Source: JAFAHD01 sp963772515 (GTDB lineage Bacteria > Vulcanimicrobiota > Vulcanimicrobiia > Eremiobacterales > Eremiobacteraceae). Taken from it: DNA of 64,000 bases. Under the pieces are notes generated by a model. That model ran no database searches. It saw nothing but the letters and a program-made list of their open reading frames with translations, and was not told the origin of the DNA. A program made the position numbers and the translations under genes. Positions within the stretch are counted from its first letter, which is position 1. Every line of letters starts with the position of its first letter. Below are positions 9,555-18,589 of this stretch, piece by piece. Where the stretch lies: positions 992,001 to 1,056,000 of the forward strand of contig CAVYXC010000002.1 in assembly GCA_963772515.1 (NCBI GenBank). The letters are read 5' to 3'.

Positions 9555-10730
9555 ATGACGCTGCTTTCGACTGCGCTCGCGCTCGCGTTGACCACCATCC
9601 CGCCGGCTGGGCCGGCCTTATCCGCCGCGCAGACCGGCCATGCAGCTGCCTCGGCCTTGAAGCCCGCGCCCGCGCCGCAGTCGATCACGATCGATGCCGT
9701 CGGCGACGTGATGCTCGGATGGCGCGTGAGCACGCTGGTGCAGACCGACGGCGCCGATGCGCCATTTGCGGGCGTGCGCTCGATACTCGCGCGCGCGGAC
9801 GCGACGGTCGGCAACCTCGAATGTCCGCTGTCGGACCGCGGTACGCCCACCAAGTCGAAATCGAAAAAAGACCTCAAGGCGAAAAAGGAGTTCGTGCTGC
9901 GCGGGACGCCGGCCGCCGCCCCCGGCCTTGCGGACGCAGGCTTTGCCGCCATGACTCTGGCCAACAATCACATCCTCGATTACGGCGACGACGCGTTGGA
10001 CGATACCTTGGCAGCGCTGCACGCGAGCGGCGTCGCGACCTCGGGGGCCGGCGATGACGCCGCGCTCGCGTGGCAGCCGGCGTATTTCGAACGGCGCGGA
10101 ATGCGCTTCGCGTTGCTGGGGATCTCAGAAGTCATTCCGCGCGGTTACGGCGCCGGCAGGACGACGCCCGGCGTCGCGCCCGGCCGAGATCCCATCACTG
10201 GCGAGGTCGACGCGTCCTATCTTAGGATCCTCGCACAAGCGATCCGGCATGCGCACGAACGCGCGGATGTCGTGATCGTCTACGAGCACTGGGGGACCGA
10301 GCTGCTCGGCCCGCCGTCCGCCGACCACATCCGTCTGGCGCACGCCGCGATCGACGCCGGGGCGACGCTGGTGCTCGGCGCTCACCCGCACGTGCTCGGC
10401 CCGGTGGAAGATTATCACGGCGGGCTCATCGCGTACTCGCTGGGCAACTTCGTCTTCGACACCCAACCCGGGATCCAAACGGACAGTGCGATCTTGCAGA
10501 TCACGCTGCGCGGTCCCGCGGTTGCTTCGTGGCACGCGGTCCCGGTGGTGCTCAAGGGTGGCGTACCGTTTCCGGCAGCAGGGGCCGAAGCGAACCTGAT
10601 CCAGGAGCTGCTGGCCGGGGTCGTGCAGGCCATTCCTCCTCCGAGCCCCGCCCCGCGCACGGTGGTTTCGCGGCCCGGTCCGGCCTCAGGCGCTGCCGCC
10701 CCAGCCGCGGCGCATGGACCCCCGCCGTAG
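9555..10730 (+). CDS. CapA-family metallophosphatase-like protein
   Basis: 391-residue secreted or periplasmic protein of the PGA_cap (CapA) family with a calcineurin-like fold. Motifs in order: G-D-V-M-L-G-W, N-L-E-C-P-L, L-A-N-N-H-I-L-D-Y-G, Y-E-H-W-G-T-E, G-A-H-P-H-V-L-G and Y-S-L-G-N-F-V-F-D. The N-terminus (TLLSTALALALTTIPPAGPALSA) looks like a signal peptide with a short n-region, and the C-terminus is a Pro/Ala tail. Relatives take part in poly-gamma-glutamate or capsule formation, but no capB/capC genes are nearby, so that role should not be assumed. There is no clear Shine-Dalgarno. Confidence 0.87.
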   Translation: MTLLSTALALALTTIPPAGPALSAAQTGHAAASALKPAPAPQSITIDAVGDVMLGWRVSTLVQTDGADAPFAGVRSILARADATVGNLECPLSDRGTPTKSKSKKDLKAKKEFVLRGTPAAAPGLADAGFAAMTLANNHILDYGDDALDDTLAALHASGVATSGAGDDAALAWQPAYFERRGMRFALLGISEVIPRGYGAGRTTPGVAPGRDPITGEVDASYLRILAQAIRHAHERADVVIVYEHWGTELLGPPSADHIRLAHAAIDAGATLVLGAHPHVLGPVEDYHGGLIAYSLGNFVFDTQPGIQTDSAILQITLRGPAVASWHAVPVVLKGGVPFPAAGAEANLIQELLAGVVQAIPPPSPAPRTVVSRPGPASGAAAPAAAHGPPP

Positions 10731-10751
10731 ACCTGACGATAATCAAATAGT

Positions 10752-11528
10752 ATGCTCCCCCCGCTGGTGGTCGTCGATCGCCTGACCAAGCGCTTCGGCG
10801 ATGCCACCGCCGTTGACGGCATCAGCTTTGCCGTCGCGCCCGGCGAGATATTCGGCTTCTTGGGGCCTAACGGGGCAGGCAAGACCACGACGATCAAGAT
10901 TCTAACAGGGTTGCTGCGCCCCACGTCCGGACGCGCGACGGTGGGCGGTTTCGACATCACCACGCACCCGGTCGAAGCCAAGCGGCTCTTCGGCTACGTG
11001 CCCGACGAGCCCGCGCTCTACCCCAAGCTCACCGCCGTGGAATTCCTCAACTTCGTCGGCGACATCTACGAGATGGACACGACGCGCAAGCAGGCGCGCA
11101 TCCGCGAGCTGCTCGCGCTGTTCGAATTGGACGCCGATGCCGGCGGTCTGCTCGAGAGCTTCTCGCACGGCATGCGCCAAAAGGTCGCGTTGTGCGCGGC
11201 GCTGCTGCACGAACCGAAGATCTATTTCCTCGACGAGCCCACGGTCGGTCTGGATCCCAAGAGCGCGCGGCTCCTCAAGGACATCGTGCGTGCCCTGACG
11301 CGCGCCGGCGGCGCGGTCATGATGTCGACCCACATCATGGAGATCGCGGAAAGCCTGTGCGACCGCGTGGCGATCATCGATCACGGGCGCATCGCCGCCA
11401 TCGGCACGGTGACCGAGCTGCGCGAGTTGCGCGGCCGCGACACGCTCGAAGAGGTGTTCTTGCATCTCACGGGCGGGTTCGAAGATCGCCGAATCGCCGA
11501 TATCTTCCGCGAACGCGCGCCGGCATGA
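10752..11528 (+). CDS. ABC transporter ATP-binding protein
   Basis: 258-residue ATPase. Walker A is GPNGAGKTTT (about residues 37-46), the signature is SHGMRQK, Walker B is IYFLDEPTVGLDP, and the switch His is in STHIMEIAE. A poor -10 (GATAAT) lies a few bases upstream of the ATG. The ATGA overlap with the next gene, a large membrane protein, shows the pair is translated together and forms an exporter. The motif set resembles drug/lipid or Nat/Ecs-like exporters; the substrate cannot be read from the sequence. Confidence 0.93.
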   Translation: MLPPLVVVDRLTKRFGDATAVDGISFAVAPGEIFGFLGPNGAGKTTTIKILTGLLRPTSGRATVGGFDITTHPVEAKRLFGYVPDEPALYPKLTAVEFLNFVGDIYEMDTTRKQARIRELLALFELDADAGGLLESFSHGMRQKVALCAALLHEPKIYFLDEPTVGLDPKSARLLKDIVRALTRAGGAVMMSTHIMEIAESLCDRVAIIDHGRIAAIGTVTELRELRGRDTLEEVFLHLTGGFEDRRIADIFRERAPA

Positions 11529-13123
11529 GCCGCGGTGCGATCGCCCAGACGTGGGTGCTCACGCGCAGCCTCATCCGCTTCCGCATCCTTGCGTCGCGCC
11601 GCGACTGGACGAGTCGCACGCTCTACCTCGTGGCCGGCGTTGCCTCGACGGCGCTGGTGCTGGGGATCTTCGGCGGCACGTATCTCGGCGTGCGCGCGCT
11701 CGTCGCGGCGAACGCGACCGGACTGCTCGTCAGCATCGCCGCGTGGGCGTTCTTGGTCTACTTGTTCACCGATCTGTTCATCGCGTTCGGCCAGGCGCTC
11801 AACGACATGTACCTGTCCTCCGACATGCCGATCTTGCTCGTCATGCCGGTGCGCGCCAGCGGTCTGATCGTCGCGAAGTTCGTCCTGGGCGTCGCGCAGA
11901 ACGAGGTCTACGTCGGGGTCTTCCTGTTGCCGTTCGTCCTCGGCTACCTGTTGGGGATGGGGGCGCCTCCGTGGGCATACGCGGCGGCGATCGCCGGCCT
12001 CGCGCTCTTTCCGGCGATCCTCTATGCGGGGCTAGCCACCATCACCATCGTCGCGCTGCGCTTCATCCCGCCGCGCGTCGCGAAGGAGATGTTGTGGGTG
12101 ATCGGCGCCGCCGTGCCGACGGGCTTCTGGCTGCTCAATTTCGCACGCTTCGCGCACATGGACGGCGACATCAACTCGCTGCACCTGCCGAGCGCTCCTT
12201 CATGGCTGCCGAGCACGTGGATGGGCAAACTGCTCTCGTACGCCGGCGCCGGAGACGCCAGCCACGCGATGGCGTGGCTTGGCCTGCTCGCGCTGGTGAC
12301 GTTCGTCGCGTGTCCGATCGGGCTCGCGGTCGTGTCGCAGGGATTCGTCGAAGGCTGGAGCCGGGCGGCGACGGGCAAGCGCGTGAACGCCATGTCGTCG
12401 GGCGCTCCGCCTAAGCTCAGCCCCATCGCGGCGATCGTCTGGAAGGACATCAGCATCGTGCTGCGCTCGCCGCAGCTGTGGTTCAACCACATCGCATCGC
12501 TGGGCTTCATCGGCTATCTGCTCGTCGGTCATCAAGTGCAAAGCCCGATCTTACCGCTGACCATCCAGCTCGCGATGCTGCAGATCGGCTTCGTCGCGGT
12601 GCTCGACAGCCTCAACCCCGGCATGACCGCATTGTCGCTCGAGCACAAGTCGATCTGGCTGCTGCTGGACGCCCCGCTCACGCCGCGCCAGCTCTTCGCC
12701 GCCAAGATCATCAGCGCGTATGCGCAGACCGGGCTCATCACGACGATCGCCGCCATCCTGCTCGGCGCCGGCTATCAGTTCTCTTTCATCCAGACCGCAG
12801 CGCTGGTCATCTTCGCGCTCCTCATGTCGGCGGCGTCGATCTGCTACGGCGTCGAGTTCGACACGCGGTATCCGTCCTTCGACTGGGAGAATCCCAACGC
12901 CATCAATCGCGGCGTGCGCATGATCTTGCCATTCTTGAACGGCTTGCTGCTCTTGGCGCTGTGCGGTTCGTTCCTGGCAGCCACGCGCGTCGGGCTCCAC
13001 GACGCGTGGAACGGCCTCGCTGCGGTGCTGCTGGGGCTGGCGTGGTGCGGATTGGTCGTCGCCTGGATCGCTATTCGCACCTCCCACGAGGCAGTGCGCA
13101 ACATCGCCGGCCTCGAAATCTAG
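11525..13123 (+). CDS. ABC exporter membrane subunit
   Basis: 532-residue polytopic protein with about 12 hydrophobic segments in two blocks, separated by a cytoplasmic loop (GWSRAATGKRVNAMSSGAPPKLSPIAAIVWKD). The architecture resembles the putative ABC exporter family (ABC_export) in which one polypeptide holds the whole membrane domain. ATG 11525 overlaps the ATPase stop (ATGA), which fixes the start; the open frame further upstream is read-through of another frame. It is expected to sit in the inner membrane with the preceding ATPase. No export substrate is indicated by neighbours. Confidence 0.85.
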   Translation: MSRGAIAQTWVLTRSLIRFRILASRRDWTSRTLYLVAGVASTALVLGIFGGTYLGVRALVAANATGLLVSIAAWAFLVYLFTDLFIAFGQALNDMYLSSDMPILLVMPVRASGLIVAKFVLGVAQNEVYVGVFLLPFVLGYLLGMGAPPWAYAAAIAGLALFPAILYAGLATITIVALRFIPPRVAKEMLWVIGAAVPTGFWLLNFARFAHMDGDINSLHLPSAPSWLPSTWMGKLLSYAGAGDASHAMAWLGLLALVTFVACPIGLAVVSQGFVEGWSRAATGKRVNAMSSGAPPKLSPIAAIVWKDISIVLRSPQLWFNHIASLGFIGYLLVGHQVQSPILPLTIQLAMLQIGFVAVLDSLNPGMTALSLEHKSIWLLLDAPLTPRQLFAAKIISAYAQTGLITTIAAILLGAGYQFSFIQTAALVIFALLMSAASICYGVEFDTRYPSFDWENPNAINRGVRMILPFLNGLLLLALCGSFLAATRVGLHDAWNGLAAVLLGLAWCGLVVAWIAIRTSHEAVRNIAGLEI

Positions 13124-13150
13124 GTGGCGCATGCGCGCGAAGAGGGTGTC

Positions 13151-14803
13151 ATGATCGAACTCGACCGGCCCACCTTCCAGAAGCTGTGGTCGCGCGACCA
13201 GTGGACGGGCTTGCCCGTCAATAGGTCGCTGCTGTCACCGCTGTCGTTCATAGAACGCAGCATCCACGTGTATGGCGCTAAAGATGCGATGGTGGACGGT
13301 ACGCGCCGCCTCACATACGAGCAGCTCGGTGCGCGCACATACAGGCTTGCGAGCGCGCTGCGCGCGGCGGGCATCGAAAAAGGCGACCGCGTCGCCTTGC
13401 TCGCCTATAACTCGGATGAAGCGCTCGAGGCTCATTTCGGCGTGCCGCAGATCGGGGCGGTGCTCGTCGCCATCAACACGCGTTTGAGCGCCGACGAGAT
13501 CGGCTACATCCTGGCGCACTGCGGCGCCAAGGCGATCATCGCGCATCCGGAATTCGCTCATCTCATCGCGCCCGGGCTTGCAGCATCCAACGTCGAGCAC
13601 ACGATCTGGATCGATCACAGCCCTGATGGAGCGAATTCGGCCGCTACATACGAGGAGTTCATCGCGGCGGGCAGCCCAGAGCCGTTCAACCTTGCGATCA
13701 GCGACGAAGACGACCCGATCTCGATCAACTACACGAGCGGCACGACCGGCCGCCCCAAGGGCGTGGTGTACACGCATCGCGGCGCGTATCTGAACGCGTT
13801 GGGCGAGGTGTATCATTCGGGCATGACCGGCGACAGCGTGTATCTCTGGACGCTGCCCATGTTCCATTGCAACGGCTGGTGCTACACGTGGGCTGTCACC
13901 GCAGCGGGGGCCAGGCATATCGCATTGCCCAGGGTCGAGCCGAAGGCGATCTTCGACCTGATCGACCGCGAGCGCGTCACGCATCTGTGCGGCGCACCCA
14001 CGGTTCTGGTCATGATCGCGAACGAGGCGCCGACCAAGGACTATACGTTCCCGCGCCCGCTGCGCATCGTGACCGCCGGCGCGCCGCCGCCTCCGACGGT
14101 CATCGCGCGCATCGAAGCGATGGGCGCGGTTCTCACCCACGCCTACGGCTTGACGGAGACCTACGGGCCGCATACGGTGAGCGAGTGGCAGGCCAAGTGG
14201 AACGACAAGCAGCCCGACGAGCGCTCGCGACTCAAGGCGCGCCAGGGGGTCGGCTTCATCCACGCGCCGGAGCTGCGCGTCGTCGACGACGAGATGCGCG
14301 ACGTGCCGGCCGATGGCGCGACCATGGGTGAAGTCGTGATGCGCGGCAACAACGTCATGAAAGGCTATTTCAACGATCGGGCCGCGACGGAGAAAGCGTT
14401 CCGCGGCGGCTGGTTCCACTCCGGCGATCTGGGCGTCATGCACCCCGACGGCTACATCGAATTGCGCGATCGCGCGAAAGACATCATCATCAGCGGCGGC
14501 GAGAACATCTCGACCATCGAGGTCGAACGGGTCCTGTACGCGCATCCAGCCGTGCTGGAGGCGGCGGTCATCGGCGTGCCGGACGAGAAATGGGGCGAGG
14601 TGCCCAAAGCGTTCGTCACGCTGAAGGCTGGCGCGACCGCGAGCGCCCAAGACATCATCGCGTTCTGCCGCGAAAAGATCGCGCACTTCAAAGCGCCGAA
14701 GACGGTGGATTTCGGCCCGTTGCCGAAGACGTCCACCGGCAAGGTGCAAAAGTTCAAGCTGCGCGACCAGGAATGGGCTGGACGGGAGAAGCGGATCAAC
14801 TAA
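13151..14803 (+). CDS. Acyl-CoA synthetase (AMP-forming)
   Basis: ANL-superfamily enzyme of 550 residues activating a carboxylic acid to acyl-AMP and acyl-CoA. The P-loop-like motif NYTSGTTGRPKGVVYTHRG, the adenine motif HAYGLTETYGP, the hinge GDLGVMHPDGYIELRDRAKD and the C-terminal lysine in PKTSTGKVQKFKLR are all present. ATG 13151 with AGAGGG just upstream is preferred over GTG 13124. It belongs to the medium/long-chain fatty acid group; the chain length is not predictable. The stop is directly followed by the ATG of an enoyl-CoA hydratase-like gene, so both likely act on the same acyl-CoA. Confidence 0.93.
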   Translation: MIELDRPTFQKLWSRDQWTGLPVNRSLLSPLSFIERSIHVYGAKDAMVDGTRRLTYEQLGARTYRLASALRAAGIEKGDRVALLAYNSDEALEAHFGVPQIGAVLVAINTRLSADEIGYILAHCGAKAIIAHPEFAHLIAPGLAASNVEHTIWIDHSPDGANSAATYEEFIAAGSPEPFNLAISDEDDPISINYTSGTTGRPKGVVYTHRGAYLNALGEVYHSGMTGDSVYLWTLPMFHCNGWCYTWAVTAAGARHIALPRVEPKAIFDLIDRERVTHLCGAPTVLVMIANEAPTKDYTFPRPLRIVTAGAPPPPTVIARIEAMGAVLTHAYGLTETYGPHTVSEWQAKWNDKQPDERSRLKARQGVGFIHAPELRVVDDEMRDVPADGATMGEVVMRGNNVMKGYFNDRAATEKAFRGGWFHSGDLGVMHPDGYIELRDRAKDIIISGGENISTIEVERVLYAHPAVLEAAVIGVPDEKWGEVPKAFVTLKAGATASAQDIIAFCREKIAHFKAPKTVDFGPLPKTSTGKVQKFKLRDQEWAGREKRIN

Positions 14804-15604
14804 ATGGCAACTATGCTGACCAAACCCACGGCGGAGGTCCTGCTCGAGCTGGACCTTCCGTTCGCGTACGTCACGCTCAACCGGCCCGCCAAACGCAACG
14901 CCCTGTCGGAGGGCGTGATGAATGCGCTGGTCGGAGCGCTGCGCGAGATCGGCAAGAATCCCGACGTCGCGGTCGTGGTGCTCAAGTCGACTGGAACCAT
15001 CTTCTCGTCAGGCCACGACTTGCGCGAGTTGGTCAATCGCACGGTCATCGAGTACAAACGCATCTTCGATCTGTGCGTCGAGGTCATGGAGACGCTGCAC
15101 GAGATCCCGCAGCCCGTGATCGCCCAGGTGCAAGGTCCGGCGACGGCCGCCGGCTGCCAGCTGGTGGCGGCCTGCGATCTCGCCGTGGCGGCGGACACCG
15201 CGTGGTTCGCGACACCCGGCGTGAAGATCGGGCTGTTCTGCTCGACGCCCATGGTGCCCGTGACGCGCGCCATCGGCCGCAAGAAGGCGATGGAGATGCT
15301 GCTCACCGGCGAGCCGATTCCGGCGGCCGCAGCGGTGCGCGAAGGCCTTATCAACAAAGCCGTGCCCGCAGCGCAGCTCGAGGCGTCGGTGCGCGAGCTC
15401 GGTCTTGCCATCGCATCCGCCAGCCCCAACGTCATCGCCTTGGGCAAGGAAGCGTTCTACCGGCAGATCGACATGACGGAGCGCAAGGCGTACAACTACA
15501 CCAAGGAGGTCATGACCTTCAACGCGCTTATGACCGATGCGCACGAGGGCATCATGGCGTTCCTCCAAAAGCGCAAGGCGCGCTGGCCGCGCCGGCACCC
15601 CTAG
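14804..15604 (+). CDS. Enoyl-CoA hydratase/isomerase family protein (ECHDC3-like)
   Basis: 266-residue crotonase-fold protein. The CoA-site strand SSGHDLREL and oxyanion-hole region GPATAAGCQLVAACDLAVAAD are clear. The two acidic residues used by classical hydratases are replaced: Gln in A-G-C-Q-L and Gly in T-P-G-V-K-I-G-L. The same replacements are, to my knowledge, usual in the ECHDC3 branch, so they are a family trait rather than damage. Its reaction is therefore not ordinary hydration. The ATG immediately follows the synthetase stop with no gap, and the gene ends convergently with the STAS gene, overlapping by four bases. Confidence 0.88.
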   Translation: MATMLTKPTAEVLLELDLPFAYVTLNRPAKRNALSEGVMNALVGALREIGKNPDVAVVVLKSTGTIFSSGHDLRELVNRTVIEYKRIFDLCVEVMETLHEIPQPVIAQVQGPATAAGCQLVAACDLAVAADTAWFATPGVKIGLFCSTPMVPVTRAIGRKKAMEMLLTGEPIPAAAAVREGLINKAVPAAQLEASVRELGLAIASASPNVIALGKEAFYRQIDMTERKAYNYTKEVMTFNALMTDAHEGIMAFLQKRKARWPRRHP

Positions 15605-15951
15605 CTCGCGATCTGAGGCTGTTCGCGAAAGGCGATCACGGCATCGCGCACCGTCGCGTGCACGCTGAAGACCCGCGACAGGCCCGTCAGCGCGAGCACG
15701 CGGCGCATGCCGGGCCTGCTGTTGACGACTTTGACGTCGCCCCCGGCCTCGCGCGCGGTCCGCAGCGCGATGATCAGCGAACGCAACATCGCGGAGCTGG
15801 CCGCGTCGAGCTGATCCAGGTCGATGACGTGCAGGCGTCTGCCGAACTTGATGTGGTGGCGGAACTCGCGGCGTATCAGCGCGGCCGAGTCCTCGTCGAA
15901 CGGCTCGACGAATGGGGTGATGGTGACCGATGGGTAGCGTAACATGGGCAT
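15601..15951 (-). CDS. STAS-domain protein (anti-sigma factor antagonist-like)
   Basis: 116-residue single STAS domain. The segment LHVIDLDQLDAASSAMLRSL corresponds to the strand-loop-helix containing the phosphorylated serine of SpoIIAA-type antagonists, and the C-terminal VVNSRPGMRRVLALTGL matches the usual helix. Start ATG 15951 is supported by AAGGAGGGCC directly upstream on the minus strand. No anti-sigma kinase gene is adjacent, so the partner is unknown. Its 3' end overlaps the converging enoyl-CoA hydratase-like gene. Confidence 0.85.
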   Translation of the reverse strand: MPMLRYPSVTITPFVEPFDEDSAALIRREFRHHIKFGRRLHVIDLDQLDAASSAMLRSLIIALRTAREAGGDVKVVNSRPGMRRVLALTGLSRVFSVHATVRDAVIAFREQPQIAS

Positions 15952-16049
15952 GGCCCTCCTTCGCTACCATCGTACGGCGGCGGGGGGTTGTCCCGAATCG
16001 GTGGTTTCACGGACCTTCGCACGGGGCCGGTACTGAGAATCGCCCGGCG

Positions 16050-16727
16050 CTAGCGGCGGCGTCCCATCAGACTGGCGTAATAGAGCACCTGCATGACCGT
16101 TTGCGCGACGGCGGCCAGGTACGTTAGCGCAGCCGCGCTGAGCACGGCCTGAGCGCCGGGCATCTCCTGGGCGGTCAGTATGCCGTTCGCCTGGAGCATG
16201 TGCAGCGCCCGGCTGCTGGCGTTGAGCTCGACCGGCAGGGTGACGATCGCGAACACCGCACCGGCGCCGAACAGGATGATGCCGGCCCACGCCAGCTGCG
16301 CGATGGACAGGAAGAGGCCGGCGAGGAACAAGATCGGCCCGACCAACGCGCCGACCTTGACCGCGGGCACGATCGCGCTGCGCAGCTTCATCGGCGCATA
16401 CCCCTCGACGTCTTGGATCGCGTGGCCGAACTCGTGGGCCACGACCGCGACCGATGCCACGGAGTTCTGCACGGAGCTTTGCGACAGGCACATCGTTTTG
16501 CGGCTCGGATCGTAGTAGTCGGTGAGCATGCCCGGGATCTGCGCCACGCCGAAGCGATGGCCCGTCCGCTCCATGAGCAGTTCCGCGGTTTGCGCGCCGG
16601 TGACGCCCGAAGAGGTTGGCACGCGCGCGTACCGGTTGAACGTGCTCGTGACGCGCCATTGGGCCCACATGCCGAAGAGCAGGGGCGGAATCGCGTAGAT
16701 GAGGTAGGTCGGATCGAGGTAGAACAT
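16050..16727 (-). CDS. Membrane zinc metallopeptidase (YugP / Zn_peptidase_2 family)
   Basis: 225 residues: an N-terminal membrane helix (YLIYAIPPLLFGMWAQW), the zinc motif H-E-F-G-H in VVAHEFGHAIQD (about residue 115), two further membrane helices, and a final helix near the C-terminus. The family signature YDPSRKTMCLSQ precedes the zinc motif. Start ATG 16727 corresponds to M-F-Y-L-D-P; the longer open frame upstream is an artefact antisense to the hydrolase genes. Its role is unknown in the family. It diverges from the hydrolase tandem with 57 bases between starts. Confidence 0.9.
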   Translation of the reverse strand: MFYLDPTYLIYAIPPLLFGMWAQWRVTSTFNRYARVPTSSGVTGAQTAELLMERTGHRFGVAQIPGMLTDYYDPSRKTMCLSQSSVQNSVASVAVVAHEFGHAIQDVEGYAPMKLRSAIVPAVKVGALVGPILFLAGLFLSIAQLAWAGIILFGAGAVFAIVTLPVELNASSRALHMLQANGILTAQEMPGAQAVLSAAALTYLAAVAQTVMQVLYYASLMGRRR

Positions 16728-16748
16728 GGCTGGGCGCAATTCGCGCGC

Positions 16749-16784
16749 TTGCCGTGGCGAGCCTACCGGCCCTACAATAGGGTT
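16749..16784 (+). promoter_or_regulatory. Promoter for a leaderless mRNA
   Basis: -35 TTGCCG (16749-16754), 18-bp spacer, -10 TACAAT (16773-16778), then six bases to ATG 16785. No Shine-Dalgarno is present, so transcription should begin at or within a base of the start codon. Confidence 0.7.
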
Positions 16785-17660
16785 ATGAAGGCCCTCAGTC
16801 TTTGCGCGTGCCTGGTCGCCGCGGCGCTTCTCACGATCGCACCGGCCCGCGCGCGCGCTGCCACGTGCGCCGATCCGCCGAAGACGGTGCAGACGTCGAC
16901 CGCGGCCTATGGCTCGGACACGACCTTTGAAGCGCTCGACGCGTATCTGCCCGCATCGACCTCCGCCGAACCCGTCATCCTGTTCGCGCACGGCGGCGAT
17001 TGGACGCGCGGCGACAAAGCGCAATATCGAGAACTCGGCCAGCGTTTCGCAGCGTGCGGCATCGCGTTCATGGCGCTCGACTATCCGCTCGCGCCGCAGG
17101 CTCACGCCGACGCTGAAGCCGCCGACATCGACAAGGCCCTCAAATGGGCGCTCGACGGTGCGGCCGGCAAGGGCTACGCGCGCACGAAACTGTTCCTGAT
17201 GGGCCACGGGGCCGGCGCGGAGCTCGTCGCCTTGGCGGCGCTTGATACCAAACTCGCCGCGAGCGCGGGTGTGCCGGCCGGCGCCATCGCGGGCGTCATC
17301 GCGATCGACGGCGAGGCGTACGACCCCTCGCAGCAAGCTGCGGCCGCGCAGGCCGATCCGAGCCGCTACCGCTCCTACACGCTGGCGTTCGGCACCGACC
17401 CCGCGACGTGGAAACAATACGACTGCTCGCAGTTCCTCAAGGCCGGCGCGCCGCGTTTTCTCGTGGTGCACGGCGTCGACGACAACATCGAGAGCGCCGC
17501 GTACTCCACCGAATTCGTGCAAGAGCTCACGGCTGCGGACGATAAGGTGGCCTACTTGCAGCCCGATGGCAGAGATTATCGCGGCGTGCTCGTCAGCATG
17601 GTGCGCGATCCGAACGATCCGGTGTTCGGCGCGCTGGTGAATTTCGTCAGCGGTCCATGA
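16785..17660 (+). CDS. Secreted alpha/beta hydrolase-fold protein lacking catalytic Ser and His
   Basis: 291 residues with a signal peptide (LVAAALLTIAPARARA). The fold is that of BD-FAE/HSL-type esterases: oxyanion motif F-A-H-G-G-D-W, L-D-Y-P-L-A-P, and an acid in V-V-H-G-V-D-D. The nucleophile elbow, G-H-S-A-G in the paralogue downstream, reads G-H-G-A-G (residue 142 is Gly, GGG at 17208). The catalytic His region, G-R-G-H-W in the paralogue, is G-R-D-Y-R. Two of three triad residues are thus missing and it is probably a pseudoenzyme. The frame is intact with a promoter of its own and an ATGA overlap with the paralogue, so it seems maintained rather than decaying. An interaction or binding role is speculation. 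Confidence 0.85.
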   Translation: MKALSLCACLVAAALLTIAPARARAATCADPPKTVQTSTAAYGSDTTFEALDAYLPASTSAEPVILFAHGGDWTRGDKAQYRELGQRFAACGIAFMALDYPLAPQAHADAEAADIDKALKWALDGAAGKGYARTKLFLMGHGAGAELVALAALDTKLAASAGVPAGAIAGVIAIDGEAYDPSQQAAAAQADPSRYRSYTLAFGTDPATWKQYDCSQFLKAGAPRFLVVHGVDDNIESAAYSTEFVQELTAADDKVAYLQPDGRDYRGVLVSMVRDPNDPVFGALVNFVSGP

Positions 17661-18493
17661 TGCTGCCGTGGCTGGCGCTGGCGGCGATGATCGGAGCCGG
17701 CGGCGAGCCTTCGCCGTGCCCATCCGCGCCGTATGCGGTGGATTCGTCTACACACCTCTACGGCACGGATCGTGAATCCGAAGCGCTGGACTTGTACCTG
17801 CCCCACGGCGCGGCGCGCGCGCCACTCGCAGTCTACGTGCACGGCGGCGCATGGGTCGGCGGCGACAAGAGCGACTACGCGCCGCTCGGCGCGGCGTTCG
17901 CGCGCTGCGGCATCGCGGCGGCCATCATCAACTATCCGCTCGCTCCGCAGGCGCCGGCGGCCGAGCAAGCAGGTGAGCTCGGCGGCGCGATCGCGTGGCT
18001 GCGCGCGCACGCGACGCAAGCGGGCTACGACCCAGCTCGCGTGTTCCTGATCGGCCACTCAGCGGGCGCGCAACTCGCCTGGTTCGCGCTGGTCAACGGG
18101 GTGGTGCCGCGCGGCGATGTCGCCGGTGTTGTCGCGCTCGGCGCGGTCGGCATCAATCCGTCGCGCGACGTGACGGCGCTGGCGCCGCAATTCCAGAGCA
18201 TCTACGATCCGGCATTTGGATCAGACCGGTCGCAATGGCCGCGCTTTGACGTTGCGCCCAAGCTGCGCGGCACGGAGCCGCCGTCGCTGGTCATCCATGG
18301 CAAGAACGACGACATGGCGCCGGAAGCCATCTCAGAGCAGCTGTACCAGCAGCTCAAAGCCGCAGGCGATACGGTGCGGTATATCGAGCCTGCAGGACGC
18401 GGTCACTGGGACATGATCGAGGCGCTGAGCCGCCCGGGCGATGCGACGATGGCGGCGATCGAGCGCTTCGTATTCGGGAGAGCGATCGAATAA
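17657..18493 (+). CDS. Alpha/beta hydrolase (BD-FAE/HSL-like esterase)
   Basis: 278 residues. HGGAWVGGDKSDY holds the oxyanion hole, G-H-S-A-G-A-Q the nucleophile (Ser135), H-G-K-N-D-D the acid and G-R-G-H-W-D the histidine, so the triad is complete. It is the active sister of the preceding gene: L-Y-G-T-D-R-E-S-E-A-L-D aligns with its Y-G-S-D-T-T-F-E-A-L-D. The N-terminus (LPWLALAAMIGAG) is a short, poor signal peptide. ATGA overlap indicates coupled translation. The TAA stop lies in the centre of a palindromic repeat, so the repeat supplies the end of the coding sequence. Confidence 0.88.
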   Translation: MMLPWLALAAMIGAGGEPSPCPSAPYAVDSSTHLYGTDRESEALDLYLPHGAARAPLAVYVHGGAWVGGDKSDYAPLGAAFARCGIAAAIINYPLAPQAPAAEQAGELGGAIAWLRAHATQAGYDPARVFLIGHSAGAQLAWFALVNGVVPRGDVAGVVALGAVGINPSRDVTALAPQFQSIYDPAFGSDRSQWPRFDVAPKLRGTEPPSLVIHGKNDDMAPEAISEQLYQQLKAAGDTVRYIEPAGRGHWDMIEALSRPGDATMAAIERFVFGRAIE

Positions 18494-18502
18494 ATTCGAC
18501 CG
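18483..18502. repeat. 20-bp palindrome, copy 2 (contains the stop codon of the upstream gene)
   Basis: CGATCGAATAAATTCGACCG, one mismatch from copy 1, with the same CTCC flank. The TAA at 18491-18493 ends the hydrolase gene, showing that the element sits partly in coding sequence. Confidence 0.85.
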
Positions 18503-18589
18503 CTCCAGGCAAGTCTCACCATCGGGTCAGTGCCCTCTCATGGCCGTTTAATCCGGCTCCATGGCCTTTGAGAGTACAACAAAGGGGAC

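Noticed and set aside
14804..15604. Damaged enoyl-CoA hydratase (both catalytic Glu missing)
   Set aside because: The same Gln and Gly replacements occur, to my knowledge, throughout the ECHDC3-like branch, so this is a family feature rather than inactivation.
16200..17723. Long open frames on both strands over the zinc peptidase and first hydrolase
   Set aside because: They contain no protein motif outside the parts already assigned; high GC leaves antisense frames open by chance.
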